A stretch of DNA of 64,000 nucleotides, taken from Stutzerimonas stutzeri. Lineage in GTDB: Bacteria > Pseudomonadota > Gammaproteobacteria > Pseudomonadales > Pseudomonadaceae. The stretch lies in NCBI RefSeq assembly GCF_019090095.1, contig NZ_JAGQFP010000002.1, positions 1,612,001-1,676,000 on the forward strand. The letters are read 5' to 3'. The translations under genes and the position numbers were made by a program. Shown piece by piece: positions 53,501 through 63,463 of the stretch. Under the pieces are notes generated by a model, which was not told the origin of the DNA, made no database searches, and saw only the letters and a list, made by a program, of their open reading frames with translations. Numbering within the stretch: position 1 is the first letter of the stretch; each line of letters begins with the position of its first letter.

Positions 53501-53523
53501 GATAAGCTTCGCTCGTGATTATC
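53501..53523. promoter_or_regulatory. Candidate GfnR operator
   Basis: Arms gataa (53501-53505) and ttatc (53519-53523) form a perfect inverted repeat spaced by 13 bases, the size of LysR sites, in the gap between gfnR and adhC. The arms are short, so chance is possible. Confidence 0.35.
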
Positions 53524-53557
53524 CCCGTATAGCAACAATGTTTCCATAAACGCTTTA

Positions 53558-53586
53558 TTAACCCTTCTGGCAGAGCAAACTACACT
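53558..53586 (+). promoter_or_regulatory. Candidate adhC promoter
   Basis: TTAACC and TACACT with a 17-base spacer, each 4 of 6 to consensus; the start would be about 30 bases before the adhC ATG. A weak promoter fits activator control. Confidence 0.4.
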
Positions 53587-53614
53587 GCCTGCCACTTCAC
53601 CCACTCGCGAGTAA

Positions 53615-54736
<1,122 letters not shown>

Positions 54737-54801
54737 TCAGTGCGTCGCGCCGCATCGACGGGCCGCGGGCCGGTCGATGCGGCGTGCAGCCGGGAGGGCC
54801 T

Positions 54802-55647
54802 ATGAGCCTTGAGAACATTTCCTGCCAGAAGAGCTTCGGCGGCTGGCACAAGCGCTATCGGCACCGTTCGACCAGTTTGAACTGCGACATGGTGTTCGCG
54901 GTTTACCTGCCGCCGCAGGCGGAGCAGGGCGACAAGCTGCCGGTGCTCTATTGGCTGTCTGGCCTGACGTGCACCGACGAGAACTTCATGCAGAAGGCCG
55001 GTGCGCATCGTTTGGCGGCGGAGCTCGGTTTGATCATCGTCGCGCCGGATACCAGCCCGCGGGGTGCCGACGTGCCCGATGATCCGGACGCGGCGTATGA
55101 CTTCGGCCTGGGAGCCGGCTTTTACCTCAATGCCACTGAGGAGCCTTGGGCGCAGCACTACCGCATGTACGACTATGTAGTCGATGAGCTGCCGTCGCTG
55201 ATCGAGGCGAATTTTCCGGTGTCGGACAAGCGCGGCATCAGTGGTCACTCCATGGGCGGCCACGGCGCCCTGGTGTGCGCGTTGAAGAACCCGGGCCGTT
55301 ACCGGTCGCTCTCCGCTTTCGCGCCGATTACCAACCCGGCCGATTGTCCGTGGGGCGAGAAGGCGTTCAGCGGCTATCTAGGCAGTGATCGTTCGCGCTG
55401 GCGCGAATGGGATGCCTGTGCGCTATTGGCTAGGGCCGAGGAGAAGCTGCCGATACTGATCGATCAGGGTGATCGCGACGACTTCATGGTCAATCAGCTC
55501 AAACCCGAAGCGCTGGAGGCGGCTGCCAAGGCTGCCGAGCATCCGCTGACGCTGCGTATCCAGCCTGGCTACGATCACAGCTACTACTTCATTTCGAGCT
55601 TCATCGACGATCACCTCCGGCACCACGCGCAGGCGCTGAAGGGCTGA
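54802..55647 (+). CDS. fghA: S-formylglutathione hydrolase
   Basis: A 281-residue esterase-D-type serine hydrolase that releases formate and glutathione from S-formylglutathione. Catalytic Ser150 is in [11 protein letters not shown]; the Asp is in [10 protein letters not shown] and the His in PGYDHSYYF, completing the triad. GGGAGG lies before the ATG at 54802, which is preferred to an upstream in-frame ATG at 54784. A bidirectional terminator follows, shared with the convergent Old Yellow Enzyme gene. Confidence 0.96.
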   Translation: MSLENISCQKSFGGWHKRYRHRSTSLNCDMVFAVYLPPQAEQGDKLPVLYWLSGLTCTDENFMQKAGAHRLAAELGLIIVAPDTSPRGADVPDDPDAAYDFGLGAGFYLNATEEPWAQHYRMYDYVVDELPSLIEANFPVSDKRGISGHSMGGHGALVCALKNPGRYRSLSAFAPITNPADCPWGEKAFSGYLGSDRSRWREWDACALLARAEEKLPILIDQGDRDDFMVNQLKPEALEAAAKAAEHPLTLRIQPGYDHSYYFISSFIDDHLRHHAQALKG

Positions 55648-55682
55648 GCCTCTCAAGCGCTGCGGCGCTTGTCCGCCAGGCG

Positions 55683-55718
55683 AAAAAAAAGCCCGGCCGG
55701 TTACCCGGTCGGGCTTTT
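55683..55718 (+). terminator. Bidirectional terminator between fghA and the OYE gene
   Basis: A run of eight A, stem gcccggccgg with ccggtcgggc (one G-T pair), 4-base loop and TTTT. It can work for both convergent genes. Confidence 0.88.
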
Positions 55719-55731
55719 CCATCGCAAGGAG

Positions 55732-56781
55732 CTAGAGCGACGGATAATCGGTGTAACCCTCGGCGCCCTGGGCGTAGAAGAGGTCGGGGCGCGGTTCGTT
55801 GAGCGGGGCGTCCTGGCGTAGACGCTGAACCAGGTCCGGGTTGGCGATGTAGGGAATGCCGAAGGCGACGGCGTCTGCCTTGCCTTCGTCGAGCCAGGCA
55901 TTGGCCTGTTCCTTTGTGAAGCGCTCGTTGGCGATGTAGGCGCCACCGAAGATCTCCTTCAGCTGCGGACCGAGGCTGTCCTCAGCGGCTTTTTCCCGGG
56001 TGCAGATGAAGGCAATGCCGCGCTTGCCCAGCTCACGTGCCACGTAGCCGAAGGTTTCGGCGCGGTTGGAATCACCCATGTCGTGGGCGTCGGCCCGTGG
56101 AGCCAGATGGACGCCGACACGGCCCGGACCCCAGACGCTGATGGCCGCGTCGGTCACTTCCAGCAACAGCCGGGCACGGTTCTCCAGGGAGCCGCCGTAT
56201 TGGTCGGTACGCTGGTTGGTGCTGTCCTGCAGGAACTGGTCGAGCAGATAACCGTTGGCACCGTGGATCTCCACGCCGTCGAACCCGGCTTCGCGGGCGT
56301 TCTCGGCGCCCTTGCGGTAAGCCTCGACGATGCCAGCGATTTCATCGGTTTCCAGGGCTCGGGGTGTTTCGTAGCCCTTCATCGGCCGTACCAGGCTGAC
56401 ATGGCCAGCCGGCTTGATGGCGCTCGGAGCGACCGGGAGCTGACCGTCGAGGTAGATCGGGTCGGAAATCCGACCGACGTGCCATAGCTGCAGGACGATC
56501 TTGCCACCCTTGGCATGCACGGCATCGGTGACCTTCTTCCAGCCCTGGACCTGTTCGGCGGACCAGATGCCGGGCGTGTCGGGGTAGCCGACACCCATCG
56601 GGGTGACCGATGTGGCTTCGCTGATGATCAGACCGGCGCCGGCGCGCTGGCCATAGTATTCGGCAATCAGGTCACCGGGGACTCGGCCCGGCTCGGCGCG
56701 GCAGCGAGTCAGCGGAGCCATGATGATGCGATTGGCCAGTTCCAGGTCGCCGATCTTGATCGGATCGAAAAGTGTGGGCAT
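55732..56781 (-). CDS. Old Yellow Enzyme family ene-reductase (NemA/XenB-like)
   Basis: A 349-residue FMN-dependent TIM-barrel reductase that uses NADPH to reduce activated C=C bonds of enones, maleimides, nitrate esters or nitroaromatics. It shows NRIIMAPLTRCRAEPG with the redox-tuning cysteine at C27, the substrate pair in VEIHGANGYLLDQF and QYGGSLENRARLLLEV. AGGAG precedes the ATG at 56781. An ArsR-type repressor gene lies 41 bases upstream on the same strand, so the pair is probably an electrophile-inducible operon. Whether it is NemA, XenA or XenB cannot be decided from sequence. Confidence 0.92.
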   Translation of the reverse strand: MPTLFDPIKIGDLELANRIIMAPLTRCRAEPGRVPGDLIAEYYGQRAGAGLIISEATSVTPMGVGYPDTPGIWSAEQVQGWKKVTDAVHAKGGKIVLQLWHVGRISDPIYLDGQLPVAPSAIKPAGHVSLVRPMKGYETPRALETDEIAGIVEAYRKGAENAREAGFDGVEIHGANGYLLDQFLQDSTNQRTDQYGGSLENRARLLLEVTDAAISVWGPGRVGVHLAPRADAHDMGDSNRAETFGYVARELGKRGIAFICTREKAAEDSLGPQLKEIFGGAYIANERFTKEQANAWLDEGKADAVAFGIPYIANPDLVQRLRQDAPLNEPRPDLFYAQGAEGYTDYPSL

Positions 56782-56822
56782 AGCGATGCTGCTCCTGTTT
56801 CGGGTTCGAAGGCGGTGAGCGA

Positions 56823-57125
56823 TCAAAGTTGTTCGGCGAGGCGAGCCAGAAAGGCCGCGATAGCCGGTTCATTGCGTTTGAAGAAATGCCACTGGCCAAC
56901 CTTGCGATTGGTGATCAGCCCGGCGCGTTGCAGCGTGGCCAGGTGGGCCGAGACGGTGGACTGCGATAACCCGGCGCGTTGATCGATCTGTCCGGCGCAG
57001 ACGCCGTTTTCCAGCGAATGATGCTGCTCGGGAAAGTAGCGTTCGGGCTCTTTCAACCAGTGCAGGATTTCCCGCCGCAGAGGGTGGGCGATTGCCTTGG
57101 TAAGATCATCGAGGTCGTCAGGCAT
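56823..57125 (-). CDS. ArsR-family repressor upstream of the OYE gene
   Basis: A 100-residue winged-helix regulator: LTKAIAHPLRREILHWLKEP at the start and the recognition helix in QIDQRAGLSQSTVSAHLATLQRAGL. The arsenic-type CVC motif is missing; the only cysteine is C43, just before the recognition helices. This suggests a thiol switch sensing electrophiles or oxidants, as shown for the ArsR-type CyeR that controls an Old Yellow Enzyme in Corynebacterium. It is the first gene of the unit with the OYE. Repeats in its upstream region may be the operator. Confidence 0.88.
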   Translation of the reverse strand: MPDDLDDLTKAIAHPLRREILHWLKEPERYFPEQHHSLENGVCAGQIDQRAGLSQSTVSAHLATLQRAGLITNRKVGQWHFFKRNEPAIAAFLARLAEQL

Positions 57126-57142
57126 GGCGTTGTCCGGTTCGG

Positions 57143-57183
57143 TATATCGCGATGGAGCGAACTATATATCGTCAAAAGGCGAT
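57143..57183. promoter_or_regulatory. Candidate operator region of the ArsR-OYE operon
   Basis: Two copies of tatatcg (57143-57149 and 57165-57171) are 22 bases apart, two helical turns, and atcgtc-aaaa-ggcgat (57168-57183) is an inverted repeat with one mismatch. The region lies 18-58 bases before the arsR start, where a repressor should bind. Confidence 0.4.
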
Positions 57184-57303
57184 GCCGAATCGATCCGGTT
57201 GATGGTGCTTATCGCTGGTGTCGATCGTCGCTCGTGCTGGATGACTTCAACCGTTGACCGGGTCCTGTAGAATCCCCGGCTGAATTGTTCTGGGTATCCA
57301 ACT

Positions 57304-57777
57304 ATGCGTATCGGTCACGGTTATGACGTCCATCGTTTCGGCGAAGGTGATTTCGTCACGCTCGGCGGCGTTCGAATCCCGCACAGGTTCGGCCTGTTGG
57401 CGCATTCGGATGGCGACGTGCTGTTGCATGCGCTGAGCGACGCCCTGCTCGGCGCCGCGGCGCTGGGCGATATCGGCAAGCACTTCCCGGACACCGACCC
57501 GGCCTTCAAGGGCGCCGACAGCCGGGTACTGCTGCGTCATGTACTCGAACAGGTACAGGCGAAGGGCTGGAAGGTCGCCAACGTCGACGCCACCATCGTC
57601 GCGCAGGCGCCGAAGATGGCGCCGCATATCGAGGCGATGCGCAGGTCGATCGCCGAGGATTTGCGAGTCGACCTGGACCAGGTCAACGTCAAGGCAACCA
57701 CCACCGAGAAGCTCGGCTTCACCGGGCGCGAAGAAGGCATTGCCGTGCATGCCGTCGCGTTGCTGATCAGCGCATGA
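57304..57777 (+). CDS. ispF: 2-C-methyl-D-erythritol 2,4-cyclodiphosphate synthase
   Basis: A 157-residue trimeric zinc enzyme, fifth step of the MEP isoprenoid pathway. The zinc ligands D8 and H10 are in [11 protein letters not shown], the third in [21 protein letters not shown], and the substrate region is [18 protein letters not shown]. It starts a new coupled run: its stop overlaps truD by four bases, followed by surE and pcm. Probably its promoter lies in the 178-base gap after arsR. Confidence 0.97.
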   Translation: MRIGHGYDVHRFGEGDFVTLGGVRIPHRFGLLAHSDGDVLLHALSDALLGAAALGDIGKHFPDTDPAFKGADSRVLLRHVLEQVQAKGWKVANVDATIVAQAPKMAPHIEAMRRSIAEDLRVDLDQVNVKATTTEKLGFTGREEGIAVHAVALLISA

Positions 57778-58814
57778 CCGAAGATCAGTTGCTCGGCCCG
57801 CGGGCCCATGGTGGCGCCTGTGGCTCGGCCGTGCTCAAGGCGGTTGCCGAAGATTTTCAGGTCGACGAAGTGCTGGATATTCCGCTGTCGGGTACCGGCG
57901 AGCATCTTTGGCTGTGGGTCGAGAAGCGCAATCTCAACACCGAGGAGGCCGCGCGACGCTTGGCTCGGGCGGCCGGCGTACCGGCTCGCAGCATCAGCTA
58001 CGCCGGGTTGAAGGACCGACAGGCGCTGACCCGCCAGTGGTTCAGCCTGCATTTGCCCGGCAAGGCCGATCCCGACCTGACCAAGGCCGAAGACGACACG
58101 TTGAAGATCCTCAAGGCCGGACGCCACCAGCGCAAGCTCCAACGCGGCGCTCATTCGGCGAACGGCTTCACTCTGCGTCTGACCGAGTTGCAGGCCGATC
58201 GGGTCGAACTCGATGCCCGCCTTACGCGGATCAAGCAACAAGGCGTGCCCAACTATTTCGGCCTGCAACGATTCGGCTTCGATGGTGGCAACGTCCATGG
58301 CGCCCGTGAATATGCCGAGCGTAACGAACTGCCGGTGCAACGCAATCTGCGCTCGCGGCTGTTGTCGGCCGGGCGCAGCTATCTGTTTAATCGTGTACTG
58401 GCCGAGCGGGTCGCCAACGGTAGCTGGAATCGCGCCTGTGTCGGTGATCTGCTGGCGTTTACCGACAGCCGCAGCTTCTTTCCCGCCGGCGAGGCCGAGT
58501 GCAACGACCCCCGCCTGGCCGTGCTCGACTTGCATCCCACCGGCCCGCTTTGGGGGGCTGGGGAGTCGCCGACGGCAGCCGGTGCCCAGGCGTTGGAGGC
58601 GGCCGTCGCCGCTGCCGAGCCGTCAATCGCCAAGTGGCTCGCAGAAGCCGGAATGAAGCACGAACGGCGCATTCTTCGCCTCCCCATTAACGGCTTGTCG
58701 TGGCATTATCCCGAGCCTGACATTCTGCAACTTGAATTCGTCCTGCCGACCGGGTGCTTTGCCACCGCTGTGGTACGTGAACTGGTCAGCCTGGCAGGGC
58801 AGACGGACATCTGA
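57774..58814 (+). CDS. truD: tRNA pseudouridine(13) synthase
   Basis: A 346-residue enzyme that makes pseudouridine at position 13 of tRNA-Glu and others. The catalytic aspartate is D81 in [18 protein letters not shown]; the [15 protein letters not shown] stretch and the inserted TRUD domain follow. Length is normal. It overlaps ispF by four bases and surE by one, a conserved order ispF-truD-surE-pcm-nlpD-rpoS in gammaproteobacteria. Confidence 0.96.
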   Translation: MTEDQLLGPRAHGGACGSAVLKAVAEDFQVDEVLDIPLSGTGEHLWLWVEKRNLNTEEAARRLARAAGVPARSISYAGLKDRQALTRQWFSLHLPGKADPDLTKAEDDTLKILKAGRHQRKLQRGAHSANGFTLRLTELQADRVELDARLTRIKQQGVPNYFGLQRFGFDGGNVHGAREYAERNELPVQRNLRSRLLSAGRSYLFNRVLAERVANGSWNRACVGDLLAFTDSRSFFPAGEAECNDPRLAVLDLHPTGPLWGAGESPTAAGAQALEAAVAAAEPSIAKWLAEAGMKHERRILRLPINGLSWHYPEPDILQLEFVLPTGCFATAVVRELVSLAGQTDI

Positions 58815-59563
58815 TGCGTATTCTGATCGCCAACGACGACGGGGTGTATGCACCCGGGCTCGCCGCGCTTTATGACGCGCTGGCGGATTATGCCGAGTGC
58901 AAGGTGGTTGCCCCCATCCAGGACATGAGTGGCGCCAGCAGCGCGCTGACCCTGGATCGCCCGCTGCATCCCACCACCATGCCTAACGGTTTCATCGGCG
59001 TGAACGGTACACCCACCGATTGCGTCCACCTGGGCATCAACGGCCTGCTCGAAGAGACGCCGGACATGGTGGTGTCAGGCATCAATCTGGGCGCGAACCT
59101 GGGCGACGATGTGCTCTATTCCGGCACGGTGGCCGCTGCCATCGAGGGGCGTTTCACCGGCAAACCAGCGTTCGCGTTCTCGCTGGTGTCGCGACTGACC
59201 GACAACCTGCCGACGGCTGCCTACATCGCTCGCCGGCTCGTCGAACGAGAGCAGAGTCTCGACCTGCCGCCGCGTACCGTCCTCAGCGTCAACGTCCCCA
59301 ATCTGCCGCTGGACCATATCCGCGGCATCCAGCTGACCCGTCTCGGCCATCGCCGCCGCGCCAAACCACCCGTAAAGCAGGCCAACCCACGCGGCAAGGA
59401 CGGCTACTGGATTTCGGTGGCCGGGGATGTCGAGGACGGCGGTCCGGGGACTGACTTCCACGCGGTGATGCAGGGCTATGTCTCGATCACCCCGCTGCAA
59501 CTCGATCGGACGTTCCACGAAGCGTTCAAGGGGCTCGATCACTGGCTGGAGGATGTGCTGTGA
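58814..59563 (+). CDS. surE: 5'/3'-nucleotidase SurE
   Basis: A 249-residue metal-dependent phosphatase of nucleoside monophosphates and short polyphosphate, needed for stationary-phase survival. The metal site is ILIANDDG with D8 and D9, with the serine in [14 protein letters not shown] and [33 protein letters not shown]. It overlaps truD by one base and pcm by four. Its place before pcm, nlpD and rpoS groups it with stationary-phase functions. Confidence 0.96.
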   Translation: MRILIANDDGVYAPGLAALYDALADYAECKVVAPIQDMSGASSALTLDRPLHPTTMPNGFIGVNGTPTDCVHLGINGLLEETPDMVVSGINLGANLGDDVLYSGTVAAAIEGRFTGKPAFAFSLVSRLTDNLPTAAYIARRLVEREQSLDLPPRTVLSVNVPNLPLDHIRGIQLTRLGHRRRAKPPVKQANPRGKDGYWISVAGDVEDGGPGTDFHAVMQGYVSITPLQLDRTFHEAFKGLDHWLEDVL

Positions 59564-60240
59564 ATCATCGAGGACAAGACGATCTCCTGCGCCATGGCAC
59601 TGGCATGACCTCGCAGCGGACCCGTGATCGATTGATTCAGCGGCTGTACGAAGAAGGGCTCTCGGACCCGCGGGTACTGGAAGTCATTCGGCGCACTCCG
59701 CGCCATCTATTCGTCGATGAAGCACTGTCCCATCGTGCCTACGAGGACACCGCGCTCCCGATCGGCCATAACCAGACCATTTCGCAACCCTTCATGGTCG
59801 CGCGGATGAGCGAATTGCTGCTCGCTGACGGTCCGCTGGACAAGGTATTGGAAATAGGGACCGGCTCCGGTTACCAGACGGCCGTGCTGGCGCAACTGGT
59901 CGAGCGGGTGTTTTCGGTGGAGCGGATTCAGGCCTTGCAGGACAAAGCGAAAGAGCGCCTGGTCGAACTCAAGTTGCGCAATGTGGTCTTTCGCTGGGGT
60001 GATGGCTGGGAAGGGTGGCCTGCATTGGCTCCCTACAACGGCATCATCGTTACCGCGGCGGCAGCCGACGTGCCACAGGCCCTGCTCGATCAACTGGCTC
60101 CCGGCGGGCGGCTGGTGATTCCGGTAGGGGTTGGTGAAGTCCAGCAACTGATGCTGATCGTTCGAGAGGAAGACGGTTTTTCCCGCCATCTGCTGGACAC
60201 CGTGCGCTTCGTGCCGCTGCTCAATGGACCTGTAGTTTGA
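59560..60240 (+). CDS. pcm: Protein-L-isoaspartate O-methyltransferase
   Basis: A 226-residue SAM-dependent enzyme that repairs isoaspartate in ageing proteins. The SAM site is [18 protein letters not shown]; the upstream [18 protein letters not shown] and [22 protein letters not shown] are diagnostic. The GTG at 59560 was chosen because it overlaps the surE stop (GTGA) and has GGAGG about eight bases upstream; an ATG at 59605 would give 211 residues, the length usually listed for pseudomonads, but has no ribosome-binding site. Both remain possible. Confidence 0.94.
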   Translation: MNHRGQDDLLRHGTGMTSQRTRDRLIQRLYEEGLSDPRVLEVIRRTPRHLFVDEALSHRAYEDTALPIGHNQTISQPFMVARMSELLLADGPLDKVLEIGTGSGYQTAVLAQLVERVFSVERIQALQDKAKERLVELKLRNVVFRWGDGWEGWPALAPYNGIIVTAAAADVPQALLDQLAPGGRLVIPVGVGEVQQLMLIVREEDGFSRHLLDTVRFVPLLNGPVV

Positions 60241-60257
60241 TCTCAGCGGAAGGAAGC

Positions 60258-61193
60258 ATGAAAAACGCGTTGTTGTTGTATGCCAAGGGCATGGCCATGG
60301 GCGCAGCGGATGTCGTGCCCGGCGTGTCGGGTGGGACCGTTGCGTTCATCACCGGTATTTACGATGAGCTGCTGCGCTCCATCGCGTCCGTGCCGAATGC
60401 CGTTGTGCCGTTGCTCAAGGGACGCGTCGCCGAGGCCTGGCGTACCGCCAACGCGACCTTTCTCGTGGTTCTGTTCGCCGGCATCCTCACCAGCGTATTC
60501 AGCTTGGCGAAGCTGATCACCTATCTGCTCGAGCATCATCCGATCCCGGTATGGTCGTTCTTCTTCGGCTTGATCCTGGTGTCGGTGCATTTGGTCAGCA
60601 AGGAGATTCAACACCGCGGTCCGTCTCGTCTGCTCAGCCTTTGCCTGGGCATCGGCTTCGCCTATTGGATCACGGTCGCTGCGCCCATGCAGTGGGGGAC
60701 CAGCGGCATCAGCGTGTTCTTTGCTGGGGCGATCGCCATTTGCGCAATGATTCTGCCGGGCATCTCCGGTAGCTTCATCCTGGTGCTGCTTGGGTTGTAT
60801 CCGGTCATCCTCGGCGCAGTCAAAACGCTGGACGCGGCAATCATGCTGACCTTTGCGTCGGGCTGCCTGATCGGCCTGCTGAGCTTCGCGCGCCTGCTCG
60901 GTTGGGTATTAGGCCGCTGGCGCGATCTGACCTTGGCCTTCCTCACCGGATTGATGCTGGGCTCGCTGAACAAGGTCTGGCCATGGAAAGAGACCTTGAC
61001 CTGGCGCACCGACTCGCATGGCCAGCGCGTGCCGTTGCTGGAGCACAATCTGCTGCCCAGTACCTACGGCGATCTGACCGGGCAGGATCCGCAGCTATTG
61101 CTGGCTATTCTGTTGGCGGTCGCGGGTGTAGCGCTGGTGCTTGGGCTCGAGTGGTTCGCCGGTCGCGGCCAGCCAGTTGCGCAAAGCGTCTGA
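60258..61193 (+). CDS. DUF368 membrane protein, probable undecaprenyl-phosphate translocase
   Basis: A 311-residue inner-membrane protein with about eight segments and two repeated re-entrant motifs: GAADVVPGVSGGTVAFITGIYDELL near the start and CAMILPGISGSFILVLLGLYPVIL in the middle, the DUF368 signature. Members (PopT) were recently linked to returning undecaprenyl phosphate to the cytoplasmic face for cell-wall synthesis. AAGGAAG precedes the ATG at 60258; a TTG overlapping the pcm stop is less likely. The role fits well beside nlpD, a cell-wall amidase activator. Confidence 0.9.
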   Translation: MKNALLLYAKGMAMGAADVVPGVSGGTVAFITGIYDELLRSIASVPNAVVPLLKGRVAEAWRTANATFLVVLFAGILTSVFSLAKLITYLLEHHPIPVWSFFFGLILVSVHLVSKEIQHRGPSRLLSLCLGIGFAYWITVAAPMQWGTSGISVFFAGAIAICAMILPGISGSFILVLLGLYPVILGAVKTLDAAIMLTFASGCLIGLLSFARLLGWVLGRWRDLTLAFLTGLMLGSLNKVWPWKETLTWRTDSHGQRVPLLEHNLLPSTYGDLTGQDPQLLLAILLAVAGVALVLGLEWFAGRGQPVAQSV

Positions 61194-61222
61194 ACCGACT
61201 TGTCGATCATAGGGAGCGGGCA

Positions 61223-62065
61223 TTGAAGCTCATAGCCAGCATGCAGTGGATACGCAGTTCGTCAGTCCGTTGCGCGCTTCTCGCCATGCTAGCGGGGACA
61301 TTGCTGGCAGGTTGCGCCAGCTCGCCATCCGGTGGCGTCAGTGTGGTCGACCGCAATAGCCGTGACCGTGTGAACAGCGGGCACTACATCGTACGCCGTG
61401 GCGATACGCTCTGGTCCATCGCCTTCCGCTTTGGCTGGGACTGGCGCGATCTGGCCAGGGTCAACAACATCCCACCGCCGCATGTCATCTATCCGGGGCA
61501 GACGATTCGTTTCGGCGGCCAGGCGTCCCGCGCCGTGACCGCTCGTCCGACCACTACGCCGCCCCCCAAGCCTGATACCAGGCCGTCTGTCGTGACCACA
61601 CCTGTGCCGATACCGCCGCCCTTGACCAAGCCCAGCGAGCCGGCTGCCAGGCCGCCTGTGGCGAGCACCAAGGTTCAGCCGGTGACCCGCTCGGCAAGCG
61701 GCTGGGCCTGGCCAACGGGCGGCACGGTAATCGGTCGATTTTCCTCAAACGGCAGTTTGAATAAAGGCATTGATATCGCCGGGGAATTAGGACAGCCTGT
61801 TTTAGCTGCTTCTGATGGGGCTGTTGTGTACGCCGGCAGTGGTTTACGGGGTTACGGCGAACTTGTGATCATCAAGCACAGCGATACCTATGTAAGCGCC
61901 TACGGTCACAACCGCAGGCTGCTGGTGCAGGAGGGGCAACAAGTCAAAGCTGGGCAGACCATTGCCGAGATGGGATCGACTGGAACCGACCGGGTGAAGC
62001 TGCACTTTGAGATTCGCCGCCAAGGCAAACCCGTGGACCCGCTGCAATACCTGCCAAAGCGATGA
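61223..62065 (+). CDS. nlpD: Amidase-activator lipoprotein NlpD
   Basis: A 280-residue outer-membrane lipoprotein that activates the amidase AmiC at the septum. Lipobox LAGC is at about residue 31, a LysM domain at 50-95 (HYIVRRGDTLWSIAFRFGWDWRDLARVN), a Pro/Thr-rich linker, and a LytM/M23 domain at the end. The zinc ligands are lost: HxGxD is replaced by NKGIDI, and the last motif reads LHFEIR, so it is an activator and not a peptidase. The TTG at 61223 follows AGGGAGCGGG; an ATG at 61241 lacks such a site. The main rpoS promoter usually lies within nlpD. Confidence 0.92.
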   Translation: MKLIASMQWIRSSSVRCALLAMLAGTLLAGCASSPSGGVSVVDRNSRDRVNSGHYIVRRGDTLWSIAFRFGWDWRDLARVNNIPPPHVIYPGQTIRFGGQASRAVTARPTTTPPPKPDTRPSVVTTPVPIPPPLTKPSEPAARPPVASTKVQPVTRSASGWAWPTGGTVIGRFSSNGSLNKGIDIAGELGQPVLAASDGAVVYAGSGLRGYGELVIIKHSDTYVSAYGHNRRLLVQEGQQVKAGQTIAEMGSTGTDRVKLHFEIRRQGKPVDPLQYLPKR

Positions 62066-62104
62066 TCTGAGCCACCTGTTCCGGCACTAGGAGGGGCTTG
62101 AGCG

Positions 62105-62128
62105 ATGCCAAGGAGGTGCGCCGCCTGA
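62105..62128 (+). CDS. Possible seven-codon leader peptide in rpoS leader
   Basis: An ATG at 62105 has a strong AGGAGGGG (62089-62096) eight bases upstream and reads MPRRCAA before TGA at 62126. It ends 33 bases before the rpoS start. The frame is tiny and its conservation is unknown, so translation is only a possibility. Confidence 0.35.
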   Translation: MPRRCAA

Positions 62129-62129
62129 G

Positions 62130-62152
62130 CCTGTTGTCGAACTCAGAACAGG
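62130..62152 (+). promoter_or_regulatory. Hairpin covering the rpoS ribosome-binding site
   Basis: cctgtt (62130-62135) pairs perfectly with aacagg (62147-62152), which contains the start of the rpoS AGGAAA site (62150-62155). The bases aacaataa (62155-62162), over the rpoS start, also match the Hfq/Crc AANAANAA motif. Both suggest control of rpoS translation. Confidence 0.45.
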
Positions 62153-62161
62153 AAAACAATA

Positions 62162-63154
62162 ATGGCTCTCAAAAAAGAAGTGCCGGAGTTTGACGTAGAC
62201 GATGCCGTTCTACTCATGGAGCCGTCCGCGGACGCAGATCCACTCAGCGAGATCTCCCGTGCCGGTTCCGTTGGCACCAAGTCAAAGACCACATCGCAAC
62301 ATAAGTTCATCGATTACACGCGCGCGCTCGATGCGACTCAGCTCTACCTCAACGAGATCGGTTTTTCCCCCCTGCTTACCCCTGAACAGGAAGTGCATTT
62401 CGCACGTCTTGCGCAGAAGGGCGACCCAGCCGGGCGTAAGCGGATGATCGAAAGCAACTTGCGCCTGGTGGTCAAGATCGCCCGACGTTACGTCAATCGC
62501 GGTCTGTCCTTGCTCGATCTGGTGGAAGAGGGAAATCTCGGCCTGATTCGCGCCGTCGAGAAGTTCGATCCGGAACGCGGCTTCCGCTTCTCCACTTACG
62601 CGACCTGGTGGATACGGCAGACCATCGAGCGCGCGATCATGAATCAGACGCGCACCATTCGCCTACCGATTCACGTGGTCAAGGAACTCAACGTCTACCT
62701 GCGTGCCGCGCGCGAGCTGACTCAGAAGCTCGACCATGAGCCTAGCCCGGAAGAAATCGCCAATCTGCTCGAGAAGCCCGTTGCCGAAGTCAAGCGGATG
62801 CTGGGGCTCAACGAGCGCGTGACCTCTGTGGACGTATCGCTTGGTCCGGACACCGACAAGACCTTGCTCGATACCCTCACCGACGATCGGCCCAGCGATC
62901 CCTGTGACCTGCTGCTCGACGACGATCTCTCCGAAAGCATCGACCAGTGGTTGTCCGACTTGACCGAGAAACAGCGCGAGGTCGTCATTCGGCGTTTCGG
63001 TTTGCGCGGCCATGAAAGCTGCACCTTGGAAGAGGTCGGCCAGGAAATCGGCCTGACTCGCGAGCGGGTTCGACAGATCCAGGTGGAAGCGCTCAAGCGG
63101 TTGCGTGAAATCCTGGAGCGCAACGGCCTGTCCAGCGAATCCCTTTTCCGCTGA
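62162..63154 (+). CDS. rpoS: Stationary-phase sigma factor RpoS (sigma-38)
   Basis: A 330-residue group 2 sigma factor that directs RNA polymerase to stationary-phase and stress genes. Region 1.2 ([22 protein letters not shown]), region 2 ([42 protein letters not shown]) for -10 binding, region 3 and region 4 ([26 protein letters not shown]) for -35 binding are complete. Length fits RpoS and not RpoD. AGGAAA precedes the ATG. Transcription likely starts within nlpD; the leader structure and the following RsmZ-like RNA suggest Gac/Rsm and Hfq input. Confidence 0.98.
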   Translation: MALKKEVPEFDVDDAVLLMEPSADADPLSEISRAGSVGTKSKTTSQHKFIDYTRALDATQLYLNEIGFSPLLTPEQEVHFARLAQKGDPAGRKRMIESNLRLVVKIARRYVNRGLSLLDLVEEGNLGLIRAVEKFDPERGFRFSTYATWWIRQTIERAIMNQTRTIRLPIHVVKELNVYLRAARELTQKLDHEPSPEEIANLLEKPVAEVKRMLGLNERVTSVDVSLGPDTDKTLLDTLTDDRPSDPCDLLLDDDLSESIDQWLSDLTEKQREVVIRRFGLRGHESCTLEEVGQEIGLTRERVRQIQVEALKRLREILERNGLSSESLFR

Positions 63155-63276
63155 GCACGTCAGCCTCTTTCCTGAAGGGAAGGGGCTGACCGTTCCTTTA
63201 CCTTGGCGCCTTCCTGACGTCGAGGTGCGGCGGGTTAACTCCCGGTATATGGGAATTCCATGAAAGCTCGTTAGCG

Positions 63277-63294
63277 TGTAAGCATTTGCTTACA
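63277..63294. promoter_or_regulatory. GacA upstream activating sequence of rsmZ
   Basis: tgtaagcatttgcttaca matches the GacA consensus TGTAAG-N6-CTTACA exactly; the symmetry extends to 10-bp arms (63274-63297). It lies about 178 bases before the predicted rsmZ start, close to the distance known in other pseudomonads. A further half-site tgtaag occurs at 63300-63305. Confidence 0.93.
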
Positions 63295-63315
63295 CGCGCT
63301 GTAAGCCAAGCCTGA

Positions 63316-63349
63316 AAAAAAAGCGGAGAACTGTCTTCTGCGCTTTTTT
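63316..63349 (+). terminator. Probable rpoS terminator
   Basis: A run of A, stem agcggagaa with ttctgcgct (one mismatch), 5-base loop and six T. It lies between the GacA site and the rsmZ promoter and separates the two transcripts. Confidence 0.82.
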
Positions 63350-63376
63350 GGTTCAGTAACTCATTGAAAAATAAAG

Positions 63377-63390
63377 CTATTTATAAATAG
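63377..63390. repeat. AT-rich palindrome upstream of rsmZ
   Basis: ctatttataaatag is a perfect 14-bp palindrome in an AT-rich stretch (about 63357-63412) unlike the rest of this window. In Pseudomonas, MvaT-type silencers and IHF act on AT-rich DNA upstream of rsmZ; such binding here is inferred. Confidence 0.45.
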
Positions 63391-63429
63391 AAAAATATTT
63401 GGCAAGTGGCTATCAGGGATTTTTACCGG

Positions 63430-63457
63430 TTGCTGTGGTCGCTCAAAGCCTTAATAT
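63430..63457 (+). promoter_or_regulatory. Predicted rsmZ promoter
   Basis: TTGCTG (63430-63435), a 16-base spacer and TAATAT (63452-63457) give a sigma-70 promoter that would start the RNA near 63464. Confidence 0.65.
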
Positions 63458-63463
63458 CGGCTC

